Positions 8,007-16,097 of a DNA stretch of 64,000 nt are shown here, one piece after another. Numbering within the stretch: the stretch's first letter is position 1; each line of letters begins with the position of its first letter. Position numbers and translations under genes: made by a program. The notes under the pieces are model-generated. The model did not search any database. It was not told where the DNA came from and saw nothing but the letters and a program-made list of their open reading frames with translations. Source of the DNA: a bacterium (lineage in GTDB: Bacteria; Armatimonadota; Zipacnadia; Zipacnadales; UBA11051); contig JAJFUB010000146.1 of NCBI GenBank assembly GCA_021372615.1, positions 1 to 64,000 of the forward strand. The letters are read 5' to 3'.

Positions 8007-8705
8007 CTACTTCCCTTCTTTCTCATGCCATGTCTGACGCAGTCGCGTGATGACCAGTTCGGCCGCGTGCTCCAGCGACAGGTTGCCGGTATTGATGACC
8101 AGATCATACAGGTGTACGTCGTTTGGCTCGCAGCCGAAAAAGGCTCGCAGGAAACGGCGCTGCGCGTGGTCACCCTCCAGGAGCCGCCGCCGCGCCTCCT
8201 CCGGGGTCAGCCCGTACACCTGAGCCGTGCGCTCCACCCGCACTTCGAAGGGAGCGATGAAGCGCACCCGCAGGGCCTTGGTCAGCACGCACGGCCCCCC
8301 CCGGCCGATGATGACCGCGCGGCCCTCCTTGGCGATGGCGCGCAGCACTCTCACCAGCGAGCGCAGATAGACCGTGTCCTGCACATTGCGGCGGTCCATG
8401 AAGCTGAGCAGCATGCTGCCGACGCTGCTCCGACTGCTGGTTTCGTGCCGCATGATGCGCTCGGGGTCGGTGTTCGCCTGGGCGGCGATCTCCTCGATCA
8501 GCTCCCGGTCATAGTACTTGAAGCCGAGCTGATTGGCGAGCATCTTCCCGGTCGAGGTCCCGCCGCTGCCCAACTCTCGGGAGATGGCGATGACAGGGCC
8601 CGCGACATGGTGTACCTCCTCGTCATGTCGCATGGACTGCACCAACTGGCGGTCTATCTCCCACCGTCGGGAGGCCTTCTCCAGCAGGCTCTGCCGTGTA
8701 TCCAT
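8007..8705 (-). CDS. Cytidylate kinase-like family protein (P-loop NTPase)
   Basis: A 232-residue P-loop protein of the cytidylate kinase-like group (PF13189-type), which differs from canonical Cmk and has few characterised members. A variant Walker A occurs in VIAISRELGSGGTSTGKML (about residues 37-55). Nucleoside-kinase-like features follow: VIIGRGGPCVLTK (about residues 125-137) and the lid region EEARRRLLEGDHAQRRFLR. The ATG at 8705 has AGGAGG seven bases upstream. The gene abuts the D-aminoacylase, stop to start. The substrate is unknown; a sugar or nucleoside kinase or a regulatory role are all possible. Confidence 0.82.
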   Translation of the reverse strand: MDTRQSLLEKASRRWEIDRQLVQSMRHDEEVHHVAGPVIAISRELGSGGTSTGKMLANQLGFKYYDRELIEEIAAQANTDPERIMRHETSSRSSVGSMLLSFMDRRNVQDTVYLRSLVRVLRAIAKEGRAVIIGRGGPCVLTKALRVRFIAPFEVRVERTAQVYGLTPEEARRRLLEGDHAQRRFLRAFFGCEPNDVHLYDLVINTGNLSLEHAAELVITRLRQTWHEKEGK

Positions 8706-8766
8706 GGTCGTGCCTCCTGTTCATGACAGGGCGCGGTGCCGCCGGGCGCAGGAGATCATGCTTCTC

Positions 8767-8789
8767 TTGCCGAATGTTCACTGCGGCAA
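8767..8789. promoter_or_regulatory. Inverted repeat in a divergent promoter region (candidate operator)
   Basis: TTGCCG and CGGCAA flank 11 bases, midway between the divergent kinase-like (minus) and glycosidase (plus) genes. Length and spacing suit a dimeric regulator, but the half-sites are short and chance occurrence is possible. Confidence 0.3.
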
Positions 8790-8818
8790 CGCACCATTCC
8801 TGCTAGATCATCATACCC

Positions 8819-9793
8819 ATGAACCCGCATATCCCTACGCAGAGGTGTTGGCCGTCTCTGACTCGCTTCGACCCGGCCGCCGGACAGACAGTCCGCGCGC
8901 CGCTGGGCGGTGGACCGGGCTGGTGGGTGGGCGCTCCCAGCGCCATCCGCGACGCTGACAGCGGCCTGTACTACCTCTACTACCGCTACCGCAAGCCCCG
9001 CGAGCTGGGCCGAGGGGTAGAGTGCCGCATCGCCCGGAGTGCCGACGGCTGCGACTTCGAGGACGTCTGGTCGGCGGGCAAGGCCGATCTGAACACGCAG
9101 TCCATGGAGAAGTCCGGCCTGTTCAAGCTGGGGGACCGCTGGCTGCTTTACCTGTCCTTCGTCGGGGAGGACGGGCGCTGGCGGATTGAGGCCGCCGAGG
9201 CCAACCGGCCGGAGGCCTTCGACACCCGCCAACTACGGCCCGTCCTCGCGCCGGACGACTGCGACGCCGAGGGGGTCAAGGACCCGGCGGTCTACGAGGT
9301 CGAGGGCCGTCTCACCATGATCGTCAGCTACGCGCCGAAGCCCCGGCGCGCCGTGGACGCCGGGGCCATGCATAGCACCGGCGATGTGTACAACACGGGG
9401 CTGCTGAAGTCGCACACGGGCCTTGCCACGAGCACGGACGGTCTGGCGTGGCAGTGGGAAGGCGATATCCTGACGCCCCCCGAGGCGGGCTGGGACAGCT
9501 ACTGCACGCGCCTGGGCTCCGTGGTGCGCGGCACGGGGTGCTGGCTGGGCTTCTACGACGGCAGCGCCAGCGTAGCGGAGAACTACGAAGAGAAGGTCGG
9601 GCTGTGCGCCAGTCTGGACTTGCGCCACTGGCAGCGCCTGACGACCGACGGACCGCTGGTCCTGTCTCCGCACGCCTCGGGGTCGGTGCGCTACGTGGAG
9701 GCGTTGGCGGAGCCCCAGAGCGTTCTGCTATACTACGAGTATGCGCTGCCGGACGGGTCGCACGACCTGCGTGTGCAGCGTCTACCGCTGTAG
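8819..9793 (+). CDS. Five-bladed beta-propeller glycosidase-like protein (GH43/GH130-like)
   Basis: A 324-residue protein built of repeating beta-blade units: GGPGWWVGAPSAIRD, GLYYLYYRYRKPRE, SADGCDFEDVW, GDRWLLYLSFVGED, GVKDPAVYEVEGRL, STDGLAWQWEGD. This layout, with short acidic motifs per blade, is that of five-bladed propeller glycosidases and glycoside phosphorylases (GH43, GH62, GH130). These act on arabinan, xylan or mannosides. No signal peptide is present, so it probably handles oligosaccharides in the cytoplasm. No Shine-Dalgarno precedes the ATG at 8819. It heads a plus-strand group with the TPR lipoprotein and the large secreted protein. Substrate and exact family are undetermined. 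Confidence 0.7.
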   Translation: MNPHIPTQRCWPSLTRFDPAAGQTVRAPLGGGPGWWVGAPSAIRDADSGLYYLYYRYRKPRELGRGVECRIARSADGCDFEDVWSAGKADLNTQSMEKSGLFKLGDRWLLYLSFVGEDGRWRIEAAEANRPEAFDTRQLRPVLAPDDCDAEGVKDPAVYEVEGRLTMIVSYAPKPRRAVDAGAMHSTGDVYNTGLLKSHTGLATSTDGLAWQWEGDILTPPEAGWDSYCTRLGSVVRGTGCWLGFYDGSASVAENYEEKVGLCASLDLRHWQRLTTDGPLVLSPHASGSVRYVEALAEPQSVLLYYEYALPDGSHDLRVQRLPL

Positions 9794-9808
9794 GCTGAGG
9801 AGACGTCC

Positions 9809-10840
9809 ATGGCGCGAAGCATCAGGCTGCTGGCATCCCTGGGCGTGTTGGCCCTGCTGGTCGGGGCCGGCTGCAAGGAGAAAGCGGACGACACGGCGCC
9901 CCAGACGGGCACGGACCGCAGCGCGGGCGTGCAGAAGGCCCTGCGGCGTAGCCTGATGCGGGCCGAACGTCGGCCCCGTGACCTGCAGGTTCAGCTCGAG
10001 GCAGGCAAGCTCGCGTACGAGCAGGGCCTGTATAACGACGCCTACCGGGCCTATCTGCGGGCCTGCAACATCGATCCCCAGAGCCTCGACGCGATGGTGG
10101 GGATGGCCCGCACCAACCTCAAACTGCGCAACCCCACGCAAGGGCTGGACTGGGTGGGACGGGCGCGCCGCATGAAGCCCGACGACGCTGATCTGCTGGA
10201 GCTGGAGGCCCGTCTGTACTTGCTGTCGGGGCAGATGGACCAGGCCATTGCGGGCTTCCGCCGCGCCACGGAGGTGCAGCCCGGGCAGGTCACGACCTGG
10301 CTGAACCTGGCCTCGGCCTATGCCATCACCCGCCGCTACGGCCTGGCGGTCGCGAACGCGCGGAAGGCCGTCACGCTGGCGCCCAACTCGGCGACACCGC
10401 ACTTCGCCCTGGGGCGCTTCTCCGAGAAGAACGGCGACCGGGCGACCGCCGAAGCCGAGTACCGTAAGGCCATCCAGCTTGACCCGCAGAGCGCCACTGC
10501 CATGGTGGCGCTGGCCCGCATTCTCGTGGACGACGGCCGCAATCTCGATGAGGCGCGGAAGCTGGCGGTGAAGGCCAGCCAGATCGAGGTTGACCGGCCT
10601 GACGCGGCGATCCTGGCAGCGTGGGTGCTGCATCTGCAGGGGGACGACCGGCGGGCCGGGGACGAGCTGCTCAAGGTCGTCAATGCCATGCCCCAGAACC
10701 CCGACGGCTGGCAGAAGCTCGCGGTGATCATGCGCAAACTGGGGAGGAAAGAGCCCGCCGAGCGAGCGGAGGCCGTGGCCAAGCAGTTCCTGGGGCAGCC
10801 CCGCGCCGACGAGACGGACCTGCTCGAAGGCCGGAGGTAA
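9809..10840 (+). CDS. TPR-repeat lipoprotein
   Basis: A 343-residue exported lipoprotein. The N-terminal helix ends in the lipobox LVGAGC (Cys at about residue 21), predicted to be lipidated by Lgt/Lsp. Residues about 55-330 are tetratricopeptide repeats, with characteristic A-Y-x-x-G and alanine spacing such as LAYEQGLYNDAYRAYLRAC and AEAEYRKAIQLDPQSATA. TPR lipoproteins usually scaffold protein complexes at the outer membrane or envelope. The ATG at 9809 follows GAGGAG. The gene starts 16 bases after the propeller glycosidase gene, so co-transcription is likely. Partner proteins are unknown. Confidence 0.82.
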   Translation: MARSIRLLASLGVLALLVGAGCKEKADDTAPQTGTDRSAGVQKALRRSLMRAERRPRDLQVQLEAGKLAYEQGLYNDAYRAYLRACNIDPQSLDAMVGMARTNLKLRNPTQGLDWVGRARRMKPDDADLLELEARLYLLSGQMDQAIAGFRRATEVQPGQVTTWLNLASAYAITRRYGLAVANARKAVTLAPNSATPHFALGRFSEKNGDRATAEAEYRKAIQLDPQSATAMVALARILVDDGRNLDEARKLAVKASQIEVDRPDAAILAAWVLHLQGDDRRAGDELLKVVNAMPQNPDGWQKLAVIMRKLGRKEPAERAEAVAKQFLGQPRADETDLLEGRR

Positions 10841-10894
10841 GCGCTGCAGCGCGACTGCGGGGCCAGGTCGCGACATCTACGGAGGTGCGGCGCG

Positions 10895-12841
10895 ATGCGA
10901 TGGCTCCTGGCGGCTCTGCTGCTCACCCCCGGCTTCGCTCTATACGCACAACCCCTCGCGACGGTCAAGCTGGATGACTTCGAGGACGCCACGCCCTGGC
11001 TGAAGGGCGACCCCAACACCGACATGACGCAGGCCGAGGTCGGCGTGCGTCCGGAGACGCAGATCGTCCATGAGGGCAAGCAGTCGCTGGCCTTCATGGT
11101 GCGCGTGGACTGGACCCCCAAGCCCGGCGAGAAGTACCCCAAGGGCTGGCCCATGATGACCCGCACCTTCCCCGAGCCGCGGGACTGGTCGGGCCACGAC
11201 CAGATCGAGTTCTGGCTCTACATCCAGACGCAGAGCGCGCTCCCCAGAACCCGCGTCATCGGCTTCGGCGCCTTCCCGGCCGACAAGAGCTACGAGGACT
11301 GGCAGTTCCCCCAGGGGCTCGTGGCCAACCAGTGGCACAAGGTGGTCGTGCCTCTGTCACCGGAGCGCGACCTGACGCACATCGGTAGCCTCAGCTTCTA
11401 CATCGCCGAGGCCTGGTGGCAGGACGGGGACCGCATCAACTTCCTCATTGACGATATGCGGCTGGCGCGCTTCACTACCACACGGCTCAAGACGCTCTCT
11501 GTCAGCCCCGGCTTCGCCGGCCGGGGCCGCGATGTCGAGGTACGCGCTACTGTCACCGGTCCGGCTGACGGCGTCAAGCTCCGCGGCGCGCTGCTCTCGG
11601 GCCCCAGGGCCGAGGCCGCCTTCGAGCTGCCCCTGGCAGGCAAGTCCCTGAGCGGGGCGGTGCCCACGCCGAATTTGACTGGCGGCAACTACCACGCGCA
11701 GGTGACGCTCGTAGACGCCGCCGGCAAGGTCCTCGACCAGCGAGAGCAGGCTCTCCGCATCCCCGCCCCCGGCAAGCGCACCTACCTGAGCCTCATCACG
11801 TTCTGCACGCCCAGCCTCATGGACGCAACCGCGGCCAAGCTCGCGGTGCTCAACGACTCGGCGTACGCCGGGGTGGCCATTCCCCTCTGCTCCGGCTACA
11901 ACGCCGACCCGGTGCCCGACTACGCCTCCCTGGCGCCGCAGATCACGCTCGTGCGCGACGCACTGAAGATCGACCCGTGGCCCTGGGTCTTCGGCAACCG
12001 GTTGATCGGCCGCCCACCCGATGCCCGCGGCCATGCGTCCGGCCCCAAGGAGGCGGCTGAGTACTTCAAGGCGATCAACGTCATGGCGCTGGACGCCGAC
12101 TCGCCGGCCCGCGCTGACTACCTCGAGCAGTTCCGCCTCGCGGTGCGCATGGCGAAGCAGTGGCGCTCACCAGGGATCGTGCTGGACCTGGAGGCCTACC
12201 ACAACTACCAGGCCTACAGCGTGGCATACGTCGCGGAGAAGCGGGGCGAGACGGCGGCGCAGGTCATCGCGGCCTGCGAGCGGATTGGCGCGGACATGGC
12301 CAGAATCTGCGAGGAGGAGTACCCGGAGTGCATCGTGTGGAGCCTGTTCTCGCACATGACGGCTCCCCAGCACCTCGCCGGCGTCGAGGGCCCTGTCTAC
12401 TACACCCCCAGCCACATCATTCTGGGCTTCCTGGAGTACTGCAAGCAGCACAAGCTGCCCACGAGGTACCTGTGCGGGGGCGAGGACTCGCCGGGGTACT
12501 ACAACAAGAACGTGGCGGCGCTGCGCGAGAAGATCGCTACCCGCTATGGCACCATGGCCCCGCTCATGGAGCGCTACCCCGACAACTACTCCATGGCCGG
12601 GACGATCTCGCCGTACCACGACTACAAGATACTGACGAGCTGGATCCAGAGCGCGGCCGGAGCCGACCCGGAACTCAAGACGATCCAGGACTTCGAGCCG
12701 ATGGTCCGCACGCTCTTTGAGGCCTACGACTGGGTATGGGTGTACGCCGCCAGCGCCGCCAAGACAGAGCCCTACAAGCCCGAGAACAGCAGGCTCTACA
12801 GCGAGGTCATGCGGCAGGCATTGGACGCCGCAGCGCCGTAG
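10895..12841 (+). CDS. Large secreted protein: carbohydrate-binding-like domain plus predicted TIM-barrel region
   Basis: A 648-residue exported protein with a clear signal peptide (MRWLLAALLLTPGFALYAQP). Residues about 20-190 look like a jelly-roll galactose-binding or CIA30-type domain (VKLDDFEDATPWLKGD, INFLIDDMRLARF). Residues about 200-290 resemble an immunoglobulin-like beta-sandwich. The remainder (from YLSLITFCTPSLMDA, about residue 300) has alternating strands and helices like a TIM-barrel hydrolase. Conserved-looking acidic positions sit in GIVLDLEAYHNYQAY and CIVWSLFSHM. The architecture suits a polysaccharide-acting enzyme, but I cannot assign a GH family. GGAGGTG precedes the ATG. 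It ends convergently with the FAD oxidoreductase gene. Confidence 0.6.
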   Translation: MRWLLAALLLTPGFALYAQPLATVKLDDFEDATPWLKGDPNTDMTQAEVGVRPETQIVHEGKQSLAFMVRVDWTPKPGEKYPKGWPMMTRTFPEPRDWSGHDQIEFWLYIQTQSALPRTRVIGFGAFPADKSYEDWQFPQGLVANQWHKVVVPLSPERDLTHIGSLSFYIAEAWWQDGDRINFLIDDMRLARFTTTRLKTLSVSPGFAGRGRDVEVRATVTGPADGVKLRGALLSGPRAEAAFELPLAGKSLSGAVPTPNLTGGNYHAQVTLVDAAGKVLDQREQALRIPAPGKRTYLSLITFCTPSLMDATAAKLAVLNDSAYAGVAIPLCSGYNADPVPDYASLAPQITLVRDALKIDPWPWVFGNRLIGRPPDARGHASGPKEAAEYFKAINVMALDADSPARADYLEQFRLAVRMAKQWRSPGIVLDLEAYHNYQAYSVAYVAEKRGETAAQVIAACERIGADMARICEEEYPECIVWSLFSHMTAPQHLAGVEGPVYYTPSHIILGFLEYCKQHKLPTRYLCGGEDSPGYYNKNVAALREKIATRYGTMAPLMERYPDNYSMAGTISPYHDYKILTSWIQSAAGADPELKTIQDFEPMVRTLFEAYDWVWVYAASAAKTEPYKPENSRLYSEVMRQALDAAAP

Positions 12842-12884
12842 CCGCCCTGTAGCGCAGCGGCTCGCACCCCGCCGAGCCCCTCCT

Positions 12885-12933
12885 GTAGGGCGTAGAGATC
12901 GCTTGCGATCTCAGGGGGCTTGTACCCCGCCCC
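12885..12933. mobile_element. GTA-type palindromic element carrying a second nested palindrome
   Basis: GTAGGGC at 12885-12891 and GGGGGCTTGTACCCCGCC at 12914-12931 match the left half of the elements at 23.9 and 51.3 kb. Between them lies an extra 22 bases holding GAGATCGC-TT-GCGATCTC (12895-12912). It lies between convergent genes. About 20 bases further right, a CCCCTAC tail at 12954-12960 supplies the stop codon of the FAD gene. Confidence 0.65.
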
Positions 12934-12956
12934 ACAGCGGCCCTGCGCGCTCCCCC

Positions 12957-14225
12957 CTACCCCGGGTAGTCCACCCCGAACGCGACGTTCGCGGCGCGCA
13001 GCTTGGCCTGCAGGTCGGGCACACTCACGTCACGCGGCTGGATGTCCTGCGCCACGGCCATGGCAGCCGCCAGCCCTGCGCCCTCACCGCTGACCCAGCA
13101 GACGTGGATCTCCCGGATCGGCTCCAGCGCCTCGTGGGTGCACGAGAGGCAGCGCCCGCAGGTGAGCAGGCCGTCGAGCTGCTCGGGCACCAGCGTGCCG
13201 TAGGGGATGTCGTACGACAGGTCGCGCTTGCGGAAATCGTTGCCCCGGCCAATGGCGTCGGGATGGCGGAAATCCACCTGCGAGGTCTCGCTCTCCCGGA
13301 GCTGATAGAGGCCCTTCAGGCGCCGCGAGCGCCGCACACCCAGTTGGCAGGCCGTGTCAATCAGCCAGGCCTTCTCCCACCCGGGGAGCTTGCTCTTCAG
13401 AAGCTGCACGGCGTCCCAGATCTTCAGGCGCGCGTTGACCTCGATGTCGGAGAGAACGACCGGATCGAGCCCGTCTGCGTCGAGATAGCAGTTGTTGCCC
13501 CATCCCGTGCCGCGCTCCTCATTCATGCCCGCGATGTAGAAGACGCCGTTCGGCCAGCCCACCTCGTCCTTGATGCCGCCCCAGATCTCTGCCGACTCCT
13601 GCTGGTGTTCGCCGGTCCAGGCCATCCAGCGCTTGATGTCCAGCCCGCCGATGCGGAAGGGGAGGCCGATGTACTGCGTGGACTGGTCGAACTCCGCGCC
13701 AGCCCAGGCGAAGACATCGCCATCACCGGTGGCGTCTATGACGACCTTGCCCAGGGCGGCCATGCGGCCGGCCTTGCTCTCGAACACGACACCGCGACAC
13801 ACGCCGTCCTCCACGATGGCGTCGCTGAGCCAGCAGTGGTGCAGGATGCGCACGCCCGCTTCGGCGCAGAGCTTGAGGCTGATCCACTTGAGGGCCTCGG
13901 GCTCGAAGTACACCGAGTCGTCCTGCGGGACGTGCCGGTTGTGTTCCCAGGCCTCCCCCACCTCGCGCATCCGCTCGCGCTGCTCCAGGCCCAGCCCCCC
14001 GATGGTCTGGCGGCCGTTGTCCACGAAGTGTGGCAGCACCAGCACCAGCCCGCCGGTGGCGAGGCCGCCGAGGTGGTTGTAGCGCTCGATGATCGCCACA
14101 CGCGCGCCTTCACGCGCGGCGGCGAGAGCGGCGGCGGTCCCACCCGGGCCCCCCCCGGCGACGAGGACATCGGTTTCGAGGAGGACAGGGATTTCCTGGT
14201 TGTGGACTGTGACTGCCTTGGGCAT
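12957..14225 (-). CDS. FAD-dependent oxidoreductase (PF12831-type)
   Basis: A 422-residue flavoprotein of the FAD_oxidored family, frequent in sugar-degrading Armatimonadota, Planctomycetes and Lentisphaerae. The N-terminal Rossmann motif is VLVAGGGPGGTAAALAAARE, followed by the glutamate-ended strand VAIIERYNHLGG and the LATGGLVL signature. A second dinucleotide-binding segment is KVVIDATGDGDVFAWAGAE. Its C-terminus includes TCGRCLSCTHEALEPIR, in which three cysteines are close together. The start at 14225 was chosen because AGGAG lies nine bases upstream. An in-frame ATG at 14234 touches the Shine-Dalgarno itself. The stop codon falls in a CCCCTAC repeat tail. Its substrate is unknown. Confidence 0.82.
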   Translation of the reverse strand: MPKAVTVHNQEIPVLLETDVLVAGGGPGGTAAALAAAREGARVAIIERYNHLGGLATGGLVLVLPHFVDNGRQTIGGLGLEQRERMREVGEAWEHNRHVPQDDSVYFEPEALKWISLKLCAEAGVRILHHCWLSDAIVEDGVCRGVVFESKAGRMAALGKVVIDATGDGDVFAWAGAEFDQSTQYIGLPFRIGGLDIKRWMAWTGEHQQESAEIWGGIKDEVGWPNGVFYIAGMNEERGTGWGNNCYLDADGLDPVVLSDIEVNARLKIWDAVQLLKSKLPGWEKAWLIDTACQLGVRRSRRLKGLYQLRESETSQVDFRHPDAIGRGNDFRKRDLSYDIPYGTLVPEQLDGLLTCGRCLSCTHEALEPIREIHVCWVSGEGAGLAAAMAVAQDIQPRDVSVPDLQAKLRAANVAFGVDYPG

Positions 14226-14264
14226 GTACGTCATCTCCTGTGGTTCTGAGCGCCAACGGCCAGG

Positions 14265-14330
14265 GCGCGGGCTGGAAAGCCCGCGCTCCGACGGCCACTG
14301 CATGCGGCTCCGGAGAGCCGCGCTCCTACC
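14265..14330. repeat. Double-hairpin palindromic element (GCTCC-tail family)
   Basis: Two hairpins: GCGCGGGCT-GGAA-AGCCCGCGC (14265-14286) and GCGGCTC-CGGA-GAGCCGC (14304-14321), separated by 17 bases. Each is followed by a GCTCC tail. The second tail reads GCTCCTACC, and its CTA (14326-14328) is the stop codon of the minus-strand KDG kinase gene. It is related to 18518-18593 and 21743-21766. Confidence 0.75.
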
Positions 14331-15357
14331 GCTGCACCCGTCCGCCGCCGCCGCCCTTGAGCAGCCCCTCGACCTCACCCACCGTCACAAGGTTGAAGTC
14401 CCCGTGGATGCTGTGCTTCAGGCAACTGGCAGCCACTGCGAAGTCAATGCAGGCCTGCGGGTCGCGCCCGTCGAGCATGGCGAAGACCAGCCCGCCCATG
14501 AACGAGTCCCCGCCGCCGACGCGGTCCACGATGTGCGTGATGTCGTACTGCGGGCCCACGAACATCTCGCCGCCCTGGTAGAGAATGCCGCTCCAGGTGT
14601 TGTGCGAGGCGCTGATGCTGCCGCGCAGGGTGATGGCTACCTTCTGCAGGCTCGGGAAGCGGGCGACGAGGCCCTCGGCCACCTCACGGTAGCTGTCGGC
14701 CTCGACCTTGCCGCCCTCCACGTCCGCGCCCGAGGCCTTGATGCCGAAGACCTTGTCGGCATCCTCCTCATTGCCAATGGCGACATCACACAGGGCCACG
14801 AGATCGGGCATGACCTCCGAGGCCGTCTTGCCGTACTTCCAGAGGTTCTTGCGGTAGTTCAGGTCGGCTGAGACCGTGACGCCCTTGCTCTTGGCCGCCT
14901 GGATGGCTTCCAGGCACACGTCCGCCGCGCCCTGGCTGATGGCCGGGGTGATGCCGGTCCAGTGGAACCAGTCCGCGCCCTCGAAGACGGCGTCCCAGTC
15001 AATCACGCCGGTCTTGATCTCAGCGATGGACGAGCCCGCGCGGTCGTAGACGACCTTGGAGCCGCGCTGCACAGCGCCGTTCTCCAGGAAGTAGATGCCC
15101 AGGCGCTTGCCCTGCCACGCGACGTGGCTGGTGTCCACGCCGAACTGGCGCAGGTAGGCCTCGCAGGCGCGCCCGAGATCGTTGTCGGGCAGGGCCGTCA
15201 CGTAGCGGGAGTTGAGCCCGAAGTTCGCCAGCGACACGGCGACGTTGGCCTCGCCGCCGCCGTAGGTCACCTCGAAGTCCCGGGCCTGAATGAAGCGCTC
15301 AAAGCGGTGCGTCGCCAGGCGCATCATGATCTCGCCAAAGGTCACAACAGTTGCCAT
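14326..15357 (-). CDS. kdgK: 2-keto-3-deoxygluconate kinase (PfkB family)
   Basis: A 343-residue ribokinase-family kinase predicted to phosphorylate 2-keto-3-deoxygluconate at O6, feeding an Entner-Doudoroff-type route from uronates or pectin. Features: TFGEIMMRLATHRFERF at the N-terminus, the substrate-lid segment YGGGEANVAVSLANFG, VSADLNYRKNLWK typical of KDG kinases, and the C-terminal active site VDRVGGGDSFMGGLVFA, where the GGGD aspartate is the catalytic base. The start at 15357 has GGAGGAA seven bases upstream; longer versions run into the upstream gene. The neighbouring FAD oxidoreductase and PAP2 genes give no direct pathway link. Closely related sugar kinases are the main alternative. 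Confidence 0.85.
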   Translation of the reverse strand: MATVVTFGEIMMRLATHRFERFIQARDFEVTYGGGEANVAVSLANFGLNSRYVTALPDNDLGRACEAYLRQFGVDTSHVAWQGKRLGIYFLENGAVQRGSKVVYDRAGSSIAEIKTGVIDWDAVFEGADWFHWTGITPAISQGAADVCLEAIQAAKSKGVTVSADLNYRKNLWKYGKTASEVMPDLVALCDVAIGNEEDADKVFGIKASGADVEGGKVEADSYREVAEGLVARFPSLQKVAITLRGSISASHNTWSGILYQGGEMFVGPQYDITHIVDRVGGGDSFMGGLVFAMLDGRDPQACIDFAVAASCLKHSIHGDFNLVTVGEVEGLLKGGGGGRVQR

Positions 15358-15395
15358 GATATGTTCCTCCACCTCAAGCAAAGGCTGAGCCAATC

Positions 15396-15404
15396 TGCTA
15401 TACT
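15396..15404 (+). promoter_or_regulatory. Extended -10 promoter for the PAP2 gene, apparently leaderless
   Basis: TGC-TATACT forms a textbook extended -10 (TGn-TATAAT-like). Nine bases separate it from the GTG start at 15414, so transcription would begin at or within three bases of the start codon. No Shine-Dalgarno or -35 is visible. The mRNA is probably leaderless. Confidence 0.55.
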
Positions 15405-15413
15405 GCACGCATT

Positions 15414-16097
15414 GTGAGTGATCCAGTTCTCCCTGCGCCGACCGATTCCTCCCCCACCCCACCCGCCCCACGCCACCTCCTGTGGCTCCTGTTGTGGCTC
15501 GCGCTCGTGCCGGTGGTGATGCTCGTTGACCGGCCGCTTTATGAGGCGTACGGGCGCTGGGTTGGCGGCCTCATCTCCCTGGACTGGGCGGCCCAGTTCT
15601 TCACCAATGCCGTCGCGGTGCAGTGGATCGGCCTGGGGGCCATCGTCCTGGTGATCGCTGACCGACGGCTGCGCTGGTGGTTCATGGGCGAGGTGACGGC
15701 GGTCATGATCGCCCAGGCGGGCGTGGTCGAGGTCGTCAAACGTCTGTTTGGCCGCCTGCGGCCCGAGAAGGCAGCCCATCTCACGATCTTCCGAGGGCCC
15801 GACTTCGCCCACAGCAACTACTGCTTCCCCTCTGGCCACGCTGCCGCTGCGTTCGCCCTGGCCGGCGTGCTGAGCGCCTGGTACCCGCGCTGGCGTTGGG
15901 CGTTCATTGCGGTCGCGATCTGCGTCTGCCTGGCCCGCCTGCAACTGCAGCGCCACTTCCCGAGCGACCTGCTCTTCGGCGCGTGGGTGGGCTGGGTTCT
16001 GGCTGGAGGCATCCTGACCTGCCAGCGACGATGGACGCACCGGCAACGCAGAGCGCGCACAGGCCCCGGCGACGAGCGCGCAGCGACCCAGGCCTAG
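15414..16097 (+). CDS. PAP2-family phosphatase (membrane)
   Basis: A 227-residue integral-membrane phosphatase of the PAP2/BacA-like superfamily, acting on lipid phosphates such as undecaprenyl pyrophosphate or phosphatidic acid at the outer membrane face. All three motifs are present: K-x6-RP in VKRLFGRLRPEK, PSGH in CFPSGHAAAAFALAG and R-x5-H-x3-D in RLQLQRHFPSD. Several membrane helices surround them. The GTG at 15414 is used without a visible Shine-Dalgarno, just downstream of an extended -10 box. It is divergent from kdgK and convergent with the Tex gene. A role in recycling lipid carrier for the window's membrane glycosyltransferases is plausible but not shown. Confidence 0.88.
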   Translation: MSDPVLPAPTDSSPTPPAPRHLLWLLLWLALVPVVMLVDRPLYEAYGRWVGGLISLDWAAQFFTNAVAVQWIGLGAIVLVIADRRLRWWFMGEVTAVMIAQAGVVEVVKRLFGRLRPEKAAHLTIFRGPDFAHSNYCFPSGHAAAAFALAGVLSAWYPRWRWAFIAVAICVCLARLQLQRHFPSDLLFGAWVGWVLAGGILTCQRRWTHRQRRARTGPGDERAATQA

